Under the pieces are notes generated by a model that was not told where the DNA came from, did no database searches, and saw nothing but the letters and a program-made list of their open reading frames with translations. This document shows, in pieces, positions 32,145 through 43,073 of a stretch of 64,000 bases of DNA. Position numbers and translations under genes: made by a program. Every line of letters starts with the position of its first letter. Position 1 is the first letter of the stretch. The stretch covers positions 248,001 to 312,000 of the forward strand of contig JAHBBC010000007.1 of NCBI GenBank assembly GCA_019915015.1. The letters are read 5' to 3'. The DNA comes from Auriscalpium vulgare (Eukaryota; Basidiomycota; Agaricomycetes; Russulales; Auriscalpiaceae).

Positions 32145-33670
32145 ATGGCAAAGGACCATGAATCTGCCGAGACCGTCTTATGGAGCACACTGATGTGCAA
32201 TTACAGCTCAAGTGCGTTCATGGCACTTCCCGCTTTCCCGCGTTGCTGACTTATTGTACTGCGCAGCGGGCTCTCTCGCTTTCACCTTCTGGGATCTTCT
32301 GTTAACGTCCGACGACATGGTGCGTGACAACCCTGTGGCTCCCGTAAAGCGTGTATCGCCTAACGTAAGTCACATCCGTGAACGCACAGATCCAAACCGT
32401 CTGGACGTGCGTGCTTTCTCTTCGACGAGAATTCGAATGCTCACGTTCGAGGGAACTTTCGCAGAAAGCCTTGGACGCTGACGAGTTACATATGCGTTGC
32501 GTTCCGGGCGTTCTCCTTGGCCTCTCAGATGTACGTGATCGTTTCAAGCTGGCTTCGTGCTCTCGAGATGCTGAAACTGTGTAGAGTTGCGTCCGTGTTG
32601 ACCCTCGGGGCCACCGAGACAAATACGACCACCGTCTCCGCCACGCTGTGTGTTAGGCTGATCATATTCCAGGGAGCCGCCAGTCAAGTCCTCACGCTGC
32701 TCCTGCAGATTGTGCTCATATTGCGGGGTAAGTCCATATCGGAACTAGCTAATCGTGTTCACTATATTCTCTCCAGTGGTGGCACTGTACCACGACCGCC
32801 CCTTCATGCGATACATCTTGGGCCTCCTGTGGATCATCGAACTCGTATTCATGAGCCTCATCCTCAGAGTCGTTTCAGACGGCGTCCGCTTCAATCCCCA
32901 ATGCGTCGTTACACGTTTCCCCGTAATAGTTTCGGTGTTTTTGTAAGTCAGTTCTTGTCCACAATTCGAGGATGCTCATCGAGCGCCCCTCGTCGTAGCG
33001 TTCTCCCGATAGTAATGGAGGCGTTACTGTTCTTTTTGACCATGAGAAAGTTTCGCCGATCGTTTCGCGACGGCTGGGTTCGAGCTCGAGCTCCGTGGAT
33101 CCAGCAATTTATGAGCGACGGCATATGGGCGTTTGCTCTCCCTCTAGGTATGACATGACGTAGTGTCTTGTTGTGGCCGGCGTTGACAGCGTACGCAGTC
33201 AGCGCCATCGTGAATCTGATATGCATGGCCACGCTGAATAGTGCACTCTCATCTGTCGCTTTCACGTGCGTGTACATTTCTGTGCTGCTTGCGGACGTCC
33301 TGACGAGCGTATACCGTAGATGGCAGATAGCCATCCCCGCTTATGCGGTGTGTCTGACTCTTCCACACTCCACTATACACACGTCTCACTCAAAAACTAT
33401 TCACAGGGATATAACCTCATCATTCACCTTCGCAAAGTGGCTCCCGTCGAGGCTACGCGGTATGAACTCGATACCGGCATTTACCTCGACACCATTGCTA
33501 TGAACGCCTCGAATTACGCGAGCCGCCGTGGGTGCCAAAACCATAGTACGAAACCTGTCTTCTATGTCGAACATCATCTCATATTTGCCACTCAAAACTA
33601 CAGCGATCAGTACCGCAAGCACCGGGACCGAAGCAATCGTCGTCTGATGCAAGCTCTCAGGGCCCCGTAG
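32145..33670 (+). CDS. DUF6533-type seven-helix membrane protein
   Basis: Member of a large basidiomycete family of predicted multi-helix membrane proteins with unknown function, possibly receptor-like. Ten exons: 32145-32211, 32267-32319, 32390-32406, 32465-32530, 32585-32727, 32777-32942, 32999-33147, 33190-33265, 33320-33347, 33407-33670. The sum is 1,029 nt, 342 residues. The N-terminal domain reads SLAFTFWDLLLTSDDMIQTV then WTKPWTLTSYICVAFRAFSL. Further helices are QGAASQVLTLLLQIVLILRV, ILGLLWIIELVFMSLIL and AYAVSAIVNLICMATLNSAL. The tail after WQIAIPAYAGYNLIIHLRK is hydrophilic, about 75 residues. Exon 3 is 17 nt and the intron 33148-33189 only 42 nt; without it an in-frame TGA (33156-33158) would end the protein. 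Confidence 0.75.
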
Positions 33671-33874
33671 CTACCTAGCGGTGCCCAAGGGCAAACGCGG
33701 TAGTGCGACACATCCTACCCGCGAGTAAGCACTCGTGATCACAGTAGTAGGTGTACGCGCGGTCAGCGCAATGTACTCTTGCAGCAGGAGGATGGTGCGT
33801 GCTGCGAGCTAGAGCTAGAGGAGGCTGCGATGAAATGAGACGAACGATTCGTGGTCGTTTGGAGAAGCGCTACG

Positions 33875-34494
33875 CTACGTACCAGTTCGCTTGGGTCCAC
33901 CTGCGGCCGTTTGAACGCGGCCGGAACGCTGGACGCCCGCGTTTCCGCTGCGCTCTGACAATTTCTGCGAGTGTGAATCTACGGTGACGCGATAAGCATA
34001 GGTTATTCAATAAGCCCGTAAACAAGGAGCTTACAGGCGACGTTGAGCGCAGCCTGTTGTCCCGACGGTACGGTCATAGGGCCGTGATACCGTTGCTGCT
34101 GCACATATGTTCCGGCACTGGTAGGCGCCTGATGATGCTTTCCAGCAACGGCCACGGTGGTGGCGCGATGCACTTGGGTCGCCTGGTGCGTTTGCGGGGG
34201 CGACGGGTACTGCGGCAGGGATGACTCGGACGCGGAGTGGTGCGGATACGGCGGCGGCACGGGGAAGGCAGCGCGATCTGAGGTTTTGGTTGCCGATGCC
34301 AGCGAGATCGGGGGGTTACTGGGCAGCATGATCGCGGAGGATTTATGACCGTGGCCGCCGGAAGGTCGCGTCGAGCCGTACTGTTGGCGCTTGTCTGCAT
34401 CAGTTCGTTTATCTGGGGAAAGTATATTATATGTAGATGTGAGAGCGTCAGTCAGGCAAGGGAGATGAGTCAACGCACTTGTCGAGGAGGACAT
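33875..34494 (-). CDS. Small Pro/Ser/His-rich protein of unknown function
   Basis: I do not recognise the family. A three-exon model (34494-34479, 34412-34035, 33978-33875) gives 165 residues. The 16-nt first coding exon encodes MSSST and is followed by a 66-nt intron with GTGCGT donor and CCCCAG acceptor. The body is low complexity with patches VPPPYPHH, LPQYPSPPQTHQATQ and YVQQQRYHG, so it is probably disordered. The main exon could instead run on to a stop at 34003, which would replace the last 35 residues. It diverges from ORC1. Coding status rests on the open frame, splice signals and protein-like composition only. Confidence 0.45.
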
Positions 34495-35269
34495 GTTGTT
34501 GTTTGATGGTGAGAGTGCCTGCCAGGCGAGAAGATACTAAAGCTGCGAGTAGGAGGGTAGACTGGGCAGATACTAGGAGAGGCGCGGAGGGTTTTATGGC
34601 GACCCCCCACTGGCAGCAGGGCGAGCTTCGGCATGGACTTTACGCCCACCGGCCGCGCTAATTCTGGCGACCGCTAGGAAGCCGCTTCAGCGCTCCGATT
34701 TGCCAGCGTACGACGGATGGGTGCGCCGGATTTCACACCTGGGCGCTTCTACGGGCAGGGAGACGCCAATGGTCAGACGCCAAATGCACGATTGAGTGAC
34801 TGACGAGGAGGGTGCCTGCTGAGCGGTAAGGAACAAACAGAGGGAGCCTGGCTCACCGGTCGCTCCGGACGGAAGAGAGCCGCGCGGGTCCCTTGGAATG
34901 ACCGCGATTGCGAATCAAACACAATTGCCTGCTCACTTCCTGGCACGCACCGGATTGCGCGCGATCCATCCCGCGGGGATGAGAAGAGTTCTGTCGGGAA
35001 TCGGAGATAGGAATCGAGCAGCGCCAGTGGGGTTATATGACAAACCATGCGAGGAAAGCTATGTATGCCGCCGTATGTCACAGCGGACAGCAAGTAGAAA
35101 GCCTATGGACGCCCGGGGACTCCGAGCAAAGAGTGCGTGACAGGCCACACGTAGCGTCACACCAAGCAACGCAAGTGACAGACGCGTTGTCTGTGACACA
35201 CCGCGGAGTCTTCCTCAACAGCCACGACGACGACGACGGCCTTCTCTCCATTTATCTTTCTGATCCTTC
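34495..35269. promoter_or_regulatory. Divergent promoter region, Pro-rich protein / ORC1
   Basis: 775 nt between two head-to-head genes, with no coding signal and no TATA box on the ORC1 side. The 40 nt before the ORC1 start hold a CGACGA run (35226-35237) and a CT-rich stretch, as in many fungal housekeeping promoters. Confidence 0.45.
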
Positions 35270-38108
35270 ATGGCTCTGACACCGCGACGCTCCCGGCGAT
35301 TCCAACCTAATGTCTTCGCAAATGCCATTCCCGGCCCTTCGCTGTCGCACAACGACTTGTGGCAGGGCAAGCCTCTGCACACCCGCGGCAGTACGCGTGA
35401 GGATCTTTTAGACGACGAAGAGCTTGAGGAGGAGGATCCCAGGCATACGAATTTCTACAATCAGTTTGTTCGCAGGCGCCCCGTGCGACCGCAGCCAAGT
35501 GGGCGCTCGAAGAAGAGCTCTCAATCCTCGACAGACAAAACAAGCGAAGTTTTCAGGGTTGGCGACACAGTCCTCTTGGCAACGAACGTGAAGAAACCGA
35601 GCGTTGGAGTTCTTGTTGGCATGTGGGAGGTTACTGGTGCGGATTATGACGATGATGAGGCGTCGAAGAGGGTGCGGGTGAAGGTGCACTGGTTCCTCCG
35701 GCCGTCCGAGCTCGCAAAACTGAGGGCGAAGAGGGACCACTACGAGGTACGTTTCAATTACTCTGCTATCTGACTGGCCTTCAACGATTTCCTAGAACGA
35801 AATTTATTTTTCCATCGACGCAACTGCCACCCTCGCCTCCTCTGCAATCATCTCCCACTGCTCCGTTTCAGGCACCCCGCCATCGGATGCAGACGCTGCG
35901 CCTCCGGCCTCTAAACGTACACGGACGTTAGGTACAGCGGACCACGGGGTTTCTGTCTACTGCGCGCTTGCCGTCAACGCACGCCTCGGTATCTTTTATG
36001 ACTTCGATTGGGAACGGCATCGCGAGAAGGCGCTAAGCATGGCGCCGGAACGGGGGGCAATTGGGGAGTGGGGCACAGGTACGGCATGGGTCGTTCCAGT
36101 CCAGTCGGACAAGCGAACACGCCAGGGGCGCGACCTTGCCCGCGTGGACGAAGAGGAGAGCTCGACCGACAGCGAAGACGGGGACAATGACGACACATTT
36201 GCTGACCCGGACACGCGCAAATCTCGTCGCGACGCTGCAACCCCGTCGGACTCTGATGTATCCGCAGATGAAGACGACGAGCGTCCGGTGCTCCCTAGGA
36301 CACCATCCAAGAAGCGCAAACGGGCGTCCACGATCACACCGCGCTCGACGCCCCGCAAGCGCGGTGTGTCTTACGCGCAGCCGACCCCTCATTCGAAGAA
36401 AGCACTGCGCGAGCGTGCGAAGAAGGCGCGCAGACCGGTTGCCCGTCCACCACCCCCGGAGCTTGCAGCAGGGATGCTCGACGCGCGGCTACCGGCGGAT
36501 CCATGGCTGCGCGCGATGCATATCCTGCACGTAGCCGCGCGACCCGAGGCGCTGCCGTGTCGTGATGAGGAGTACGGAAGGGTTATGCGCTCAGTGGAGG
36601 AGCTCATCGAGGAAGGGAGCGGAGGCTGCGTTTGTAAGGGTCCTTGTGCCTCATGGAGACCAGGTAACTGACGAATTGGGCGCAGATATTTCCGGCGTCC
36701 CAGGAACGGGGAAGACGGCGACGGTTCACGCTGTCGTGCGCGAGCTCAAGCGCATGGCTGAGCAAAATGTACGCACTATCTGCTGATCCGCGGAGTGTTC
36801 CCTCGTTTGATATAATCACGCAGGAAACCAACCCCTTTACATACGCCGAGATTAACGGGCTGCGCATCCCTGAACCCGCCGCATCCTATGGAGTGCTTTG
36901 GGAGGCTCTTTCCGGGCATGACACTGCCTCCGACGGGCCGCTCAAGATCAGCTCGAAAGAGGCTCTGAAGAACCTTACGAGACATTTTGGTGGGCGCACA
37001 GCGGGTCCTGGTGGACACGCGTGTGTCGTGCTGATGGATGAGCTCGACCAGCTCATGACAGCGAAGCAGGATGTGGTGTATAATTTTTTTAATTGGCCGA
37101 CGCTCGTCGGGTCGAAGCTGGTCGTGATTGCGGTGGCCAATACGATGGACTTGCCGGAGCGGGTGATGAGCGGTCGTGTGCGCAGTCGACTAGGTGCGTT
37201 ATGAACACCTGTCACTACTCCGTCGACATCCGCTGATGCTTTACCGAACTGCTGATCTGATGCCTCATCTACAGGAATGATTCGTATCAACTTCCAGCCA
37301 TACACGACCCCACAGTTGGAGAAGATCGTGCGATCGCGCCTCGAGAGTGCCAAGGAGGGGCTAAGGGGCGACGTCCCTGATGTGATTTCCGCTGACGGGA
37401 TAAAGTTTGCGGCCATGAAAGTGTCAAGCGTCAGCGGCGACGCGAGGCGCGTTCTCGACATCTGCAGGTTCGTCTATACGCGTGTTTGGTATAATTGTGA
37501 ACCGTGCCTAACCCCTTGTGTCTTTGCTCGACAGGTGAGTCAATTCGTCGTGATCCAAGTTGCCCGTTTTCTTAACGGCCTCCGTGTGAAGGCGTTCCGT
37601 TGAGCTCGTACAGCCTCTCAAGCGCGCCGCGCGCACAGAAGACGTCAAGGAAGTGATCAAGGTAATGCAGAACAGCCCGACCGCAGCGTACATGCGCGAC
37701 TGCAGCTTCCACGAGCGGCTCATGCTTGCGGCGCTCCTGAAGTGCATCAAGAAGGAAGGTGTCGAGGAAATCAAATGGGCCGACGTACGTCCCGCATTAG
37801 ACTCGGCTCCGCGCATCTCTCTCACCCCTTCACATATCCGTATCCAGCTCCAGCACCAGCACTATCTTTATCTCGGCGTCCTCGCAAGCAGCACGGACTC
37901 TACGCGCAGTCCCACGGCCGGGGAGCTCGCGCTTGTGCTCGACTCGCTGCTCGCCTCGCGCGCGCTGCTCATCGAGGAAGGCGCCGCGGCAGCAAAGAAG
38001 CTCGATGGCGAGCGCCGCGTCGTGCTTAATCTCGAGCAGGTGGAGGTTGAGCGTGTGCTGAGCGAGGTCGGCGGGCAGCGGTGGAAGAACGCATTGGGGG
38101 TCTCTTGA
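35270..38108 (+). CDS. ORC1: Origin recognition complex subunit 1
   Basis: AAA+ ATPase that with ORC2-6 and Cdc6 marks replication origins and loads MCM. Seven exons (35270-35746, 35796-36633, 36686-36768, 36824-37193, 37275-37467, 37592-37784, 37848-38108) give 804 residues. The N-terminal BAH domain is seen at FRVGDTVLLATNVKKPSVGV, LVGMWEV and VKVHWFLRPSEL. A disordered basic/acidic linker (SSTDSEDGDNDD, PSKKRKRAST) follows. The ATPase part has VYISGVPGTGKTATVHAVV (Walker A), ACVVLMDELDQL (Walker B), VIAVANTMDLPERV (sensor 1) and GDARRVLDICR (sensor 2). The C-terminal winged-helix part follows CSFHERLMLAALL. The exon encoding Walker A is only 83 nt. All key ATPase residues are present. Confidence 0.93.
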
Positions 38109-39524
38109 CTTCGCCGTGTGCAGTCTGTGGCTGAATCGCGCTTCTCCGACGTGTGGCCTGCCGTAACCCCACGCCCGGTGAACAAGCTTCCGCAATACAT
38201 CGCGTCGACTAGGCCTCTTCCGTGCTCGCCACAAATTCCGGCGAAGAACCCCCGGTTATCCTGGCAGTGGTACCCATACCCAGACCCAGCCATCTATTCA
38301 TGCCAAGGAAATGAAACACCCAAGGAGGTTCGGCTCGGTCAACTGGACGCACGAGTCATGGATTTTGCCCGCACGAGACCCCTTTCGTACGTTATGCGCA
38401 GCGTTTCTAGCAACAGAGCGATGACGAGTAATATGATGCGGATAGCCTCGCCACCCACGATGCCAGGTTGCGCTGCGCGATAAGCTTGGTTGGGACAATG
38501 CTTCATATCCACACCTCTCTCCACGCCCCCTCTGAAATATAGTTCTTGGGGACGCATCGACCTCGTTCCTGCACGAAGCGGGTATGCGGCGTCAAATCGT
38601 GGTGCGAGGCCGCTCAGCTGATAGCCACGGCTAGATTTTGCCATATCGGCGGCGTAACAGCTTTGCCCAACCCTTAGGTGGTGCTGGAGACCATCATACC
38701 GTCCGACTGACGCATCGGCTGATCCGTGGCTCTCGTCCGCGCTCGAGTTGGGAGGGAATCGCCGCAGCTTGGTGCAACGGTGCGGTGAGAAATCGATTTG
38801 GATCATACGCCAGCGAATCCCTGTGCGTCCTGAGCTTCGCCTTGGAAGTCACGAGTTTTCTGACGTCCGCTCATTGAAGCCCGGTCGATCGCGCGCGACG
38901 GTGGTGCGCCGTGTGTGCACGCTTTCCGCCAACATTCCGACCAATTTTGGCAGGTACTGTTTACTCGGAGCGAGCAGTCCAGGCGTGTGCACACATGATA
39001 CGACCGAACCTGCACGCCTCGTGCCCGCGTAAGTGGCCGTCGTGCAAGCTGCTCGTGCGCAGCAGGCCGCAAACCTGTCGTTCTTGGAAGCTCCGGCAGC
39101 ACGAGCTAGCCCTCCTGACCCGAGCCATCCGTTTCTGGTAGCGGTCTGCCCGTGGTCGAGTCAATGTGCAGGCTCAGGCCTCGACTCTGCCGGCGCGACG
39201 CAGCGAATGGGTGAGAAGATCTCACGCTTATGAAGAGCGTCAATTGATAGGGCGGTGTGCTCTAGCTCCGGATCCTCCTTTCAATCTGCGCTATGGATCT
39301 TCGAAACTGGTACAGAGACGGCGCCAATGGAAACGCTTGTGCCCCGTGCCTTGCCCTCCCACAGGCTGCGGCGTCGTTCATTGCCTGCGCGTTGCCCTTA
39401 TAACACCTTTTCGCCCCCATCGTCTCCGACCACTCGCCTTCCAAGCAGATAAGACCCACGGCCTTTGATCCCTGTCATCCACACTCGCCTTCGATTTCTC
39501 TACACCTCAGGAACGTAACACAAC
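38109..39524. other. Longest gene-free stretch (1.4 kb)
   Basis: No ORF on either strand looks like a protein I know, and no tRNA-like fold or repeat was seen. It contains the 3' flank of ORC1 and the promoter of the Cys-rich protein gene. A small unrecognised gene or non-coding RNA cannot be excluded. Confidence 0.4.
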
Positions 39525-40700
39525 ATGTCTGGCTGGCAAAGTCAGTGGATCGGTCGCTTCCTAGGGTTTTTTGTGCTTACGACCGGGAATAAGATCATCC
39601 CAACTACTCGCAGCCCTCCCAACCGTATGGCTCAAACCCCCCGATCGGCGGCCAGCCCTACACCGACTACCCGACGCCACAGTGTGAGCCCTCCAGCCCT
39701 CCTGCTGTGATCGCGCCAACCGCCATTTAGATTCGGCGCAATCTTATCCTGCGCAAACCGACCCATACGCCTATGACCCTGATGAGAGGCATCGGCGCCC
39801 GTCCGCTGGGCAGAGGCAGCCGTCGGCGTATGCGGTGCCTGGTGCGGAGGGCATGCCCGCTGTCGATTACAATCATCGCTCCGCTCCGCATCAGGCGACA
39901 CAGGCTCTGAACATACCCCAGCAGCCCTATAACGCGCACCGTCCTGCGAGCGGGGCCAACCCTCAGCCTGCCAGTTACTCCCCGACATCCCACGCCCCGT
40001 CCGGACACTCCGGTTATCCACAAGTGAACTGTACGTACCTGTGTGGAATATAGGCACGATGGTTCTGATGACTTGCCGTGAACGTCAGATACGAGCGGGC
40101 ACTCTCCACAGTCGGGATCATCGAGCTCTCCTTCCGGGCCTGGTCCATATCAGCAGTCGTGTGAGTGATATCTTGGTTTTACGGTGCATGGGTCTCATGG
40201 TGTCACTCAGATCCGCCGCCTGCTGCCAACTACTCACCTGTGCATTCCCATTGGGCAGGCCCCACGGTCGCCACCGCCCCCGGCTACGGCGCACCAGGCC
40301 ATGGAGGAGCCGCAGGCTACCAACAATCGAGTAAGTATTATGTATTGACTGCATTAGCCGTTGCTGAGATGTTTCGCCCCGGCAGGCATTCCACAGACGC
40401 ATCCACCTCAGGCCCAAAAGTGCGGTCTCCCAGAATGTCACATTCTTGCTTACTTCGACGTCGCTGCCGGAGAACAAACAGAATTCTGTGGGGACCGTCA
40501 CGGGATGTGAGTTTCCATGCGTTGCCAGTCATGATCAACGCAAGGGACGCTAACGCACACCTGACTGCTGTAGGGAGGCCGTGAGCGCGGGTCTTTGCGC
40601 GCCTTGTAACGTGTGCAGCATCAGGCCTCAGCGCCGCAGCACAAGACCGTACTGCGGAAAAACGTGCAAGCGTTCCACGGAGCAGCAATACCGACGTTAA
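39525..40700 (+). CDS. Disordered protein with C-terminal Cys-rich zinc-binding-like domain
   Basis: Family not named with certainty. Seven exons (39525-39540, 39594-39683, 39731-40030, 40089-40160, 40211-40330, 40386-40506, 40574-40700) sum to 281 residues. The first 190 residues are disordered and rich in Pro, Gln, Ser, Tyr and Gly (YSQPSQPYGSNPPIGGQPY). The last 90 contain CGLPECHILAYFDVAAGEQT, EFCGDRHGM, CAPCNVC and PYCGKTCKRSTEQQYRR. The ending resembles the C..C...YCGxTC pattern I associate with small zinc-binding modules in other fungal disordered proteins. The 16-nt first coding exon (MSGWQ) is followed by an intron with the less common AAG acceptor. No signal peptide. A role in RNA or protein scaffolding would be a guess. 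Confidence 0.7.
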
Positions 40701-41144
40701 TCAAGCGCTCCCGGCGACGCCGCATTCAGTCGTTCATCCGTCAGTCCGGACGAATACCTTGCCTCATCTTTGTCCGTGCTATGTTCTCCTTCCCATACTG
40801 ATTTGTAGTTTCTCTGCATCATGTCACTGTCTTGCAACCACAGCACTTTGCCGCGTCGCCTTTGGGTATAGTACTATGTACAACATATGTTTTGACGTTC
40901 GCCGGCTTCTCGTCCGGCACCATTGATGTAAATAATACAATATCACAAAGCCATCGCTCATACCACGTCTGCTATTTAAATGCAAAGTACGAGCGAACTC
41001 GAGATTCAACGGTGAAAGTAAATGTAGCTTCAAAGTTGTCACGTGAATGTCGACTTGGCCTCACCTCAAGCTGAGGCTCAGCTTCAGCCTTCAGCTGTAA
41101 AATAATTAAAGCACCGTCTCTTCTCCGGCGGCACCTAGTCGAAA
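40701..41144. other. Intergenic region between the Cys-rich protein gene and LAS1
   Basis: No gene recognised. Around 41057-41098 short AGCT-centred words repeat in direct and inverted order (caagctgaggctcagcttca), which could form a small hairpin about 50 nt before the LAS1 start. Confidence 0.4.
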
Positions 41145-42860
41145 ATGCGGCTTCCTCGACGAACGGCTTGGGCATCTCTAGCAGAGCTTGACCAAGTTTG
41201 CTCATGGGTTTACGCTAACGAAGATGACTGGCACTCAAAGTCCCTTGCCGTAGAACGGGTCAGCGACCCATCTCTCTTTCTCTTGCGACAAGTCACTAAC
41301 CCGTAGAAGCTTTCAGCTTGGAAATACATCACCGCCCTCCCGCACGCGCTCGAGTCGCTCCTCGCCCTCCTCACGGTGACCATCCAAGACCACAACCAGG
41401 CCCAGAGCTCGACGTCCTCGCTTTCCCTGCGGCATAGCTACGCCGCTGCCATCATCCGTCTCGTCAATGGCCTCGTCGACCCGCTGCAAGTCGGCGTGTA
41501 CGCGCGGTCGATTGCGTCCATCGCTGCACAGCTGAACCTGCCCGCGTGGCTTGTCGAACTGCGGCATGCCGCAACGCACGAGGACTTGCCCAGTCTTGAG
41601 CTCCTGCGGGCGGCAGCTAAGGAGGTACGTGCTCTCCCTGTCTCCTCCCATGCCAAGTCTAAGCCCCGTAGTCAATGAACTGGCTCCTTCATCACTATCT
41701 CCTCCCGACGCTCAACCCACCCTCCGACCAGCCCGGTCCATCCGCTCTGCGCCCGCTGGGGCCATTACTCAAGCAACACAAAAACATCATGAAGGCCATC
41801 ACACGCGACGCGTCTTTGCGCTCACAGTACCAAGGCGATATTGTGCGCGTTATGCGTGACACGGAGCGCTGGATCTCAGAGGCGAAGGTCGCTGCGAATG
41901 TGACGGCGGGCGAGCTCGCGTGGGATGCTGCGGAGGACGTCGATGGCGACGTAGCGGGGGAGGTGGACGGAAAGGAGAGCTGGGCGTTGGAGAGGCTGAG
42001 TGAAGAGCTCCTGGCGAAGGGAGTGTTGGTTCCAGTCGCCAAGAAGTGAGCATTGCGTCATCTTTCTTTCCTTTCAACGTCTTTAATGCCTTATGCTGCC
42101 AGAAAGCGGGCGTTGGACAAAGGCAAAATGTCACCTCCCCCTGCCTCGCTTGCAGTCTGGACGCCCCTGCTCAACAACATCGTTTCCCATCATCCATCAT
42201 TTCCTTCCGCACTCGCCTCTTGTATCGTCTCTCGATTGCTAAGTGATCGCGACGACCACAGCCCATGGGCAGACCAAGCAGATATCACAAAGCCCGACTC
42301 CTCCTACGACATGTGTCTGGCCAGCTGGGTCGTATGGTGTGTTGACGAGCGTGCTCATGCAGGGGCAAGGAAAGAAATCATTTTCCTCAATTTGATCAAC
42401 GGACTGGGGCCTCGAATCGTCGGTGCTAAGGACCCGAGAAATGCGTACGTGTCACCAGCGCGCCGGGGACTGGAAGCACGCTGACGTCGTTGCAGGGCTA
42501 GGATTTTACTTGAGGCGTTATGTACGGACGACGCTCGTCTGGCGGAGATCGCTTCGGCCGTACTATCACATCCAACCTTACCGTCTTCGGTATGTGACAT
42601 CCTGGCATACGCTCGATGTGGCATTGACCATCGTATCACAGGACGCAGGGAATTGGGATGAGGCGACGATGATGGTCATGGAGAACAGATTACAGACAGT
42701 ACTCTCTGTCCAAAGCGGTGGCGGCGCTACGACACGAAGTCTAGCTAGTATGGAGGTCACGCCATCAGAGCGAGGTGACACAGAGGGCTTGCCACCTGGT
42801 TGGAGACGCTTGGGCGAGGGTTCTGGATGGAAGCCACGGCCATTGGGGGTATTTGCTTGA
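41145..42860 (+). CDS. LAS1: LAS1 ribosome biogenesis endoribonuclease
   Basis: HEPN-type RNase that with the Grc3 kinase cuts ITS2 (site C2) of pre-rRNA. Six exons (41145-41258, 41307-41624, 41672-42045, 42103-42444, 42496-42589, 42642-42860) give 486 residues. The N-terminal Las1 domain shows WHSKSLAVERKLSAWKY, LRHSYAAAIIRLVNGLVDP, LNLPAWLVELRHAATHEDLP and NWLLHHYL. RHAATH is the catalytic R-x4-H HEPN motif, intact. The middle has charged low-complexity sequence (AAEDVDGDVAGEVDGKE). The C-terminus ends LPPGWRRLGEGSGWKPRPLG, the short tail that in yeast contacts Grc3. All introns are 47-57 nt. Confidence 0.92.
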
Positions 42861-43073
42861 AGGAGCCACTCCCGCACTGTACACCGACCACCCAAATGAC
42901 TCATATACGAAATGAAACCCTGTGGATACATAGATAGAAGCATGACGGGGTATACTAAGATATAATCAGCGTCTCAGCAAGGACGACAGATCAGATGTGT
43001 AGAAGCTGGAAGATCCCATTAGCGAGATATAGGTATGTGCCCGAAGTAGCCTCGAGCGTCGTGGTGTTACGGG

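Noticed and set aside
33156..33158. In-frame TGA suggesting that the DUF6533 gene is a pseudogene
   Set aside because: A 42-nt GT-AG intron (33148-33189) removes it, and the ten-exon model is a perfect multiple of three.
38109..39524. Several 60-155 codon frames in the 1.4-kb gap after ORC1
   Set aside because: They overlap each other on both strands, lack motifs and lack supported splice extensions.
41057..41098. AGCT-rich hairpin before LAS1, considered as a regulatory RNA element
   Set aside because: The pairing is short and imperfect, and such words are expected by chance in this composition.
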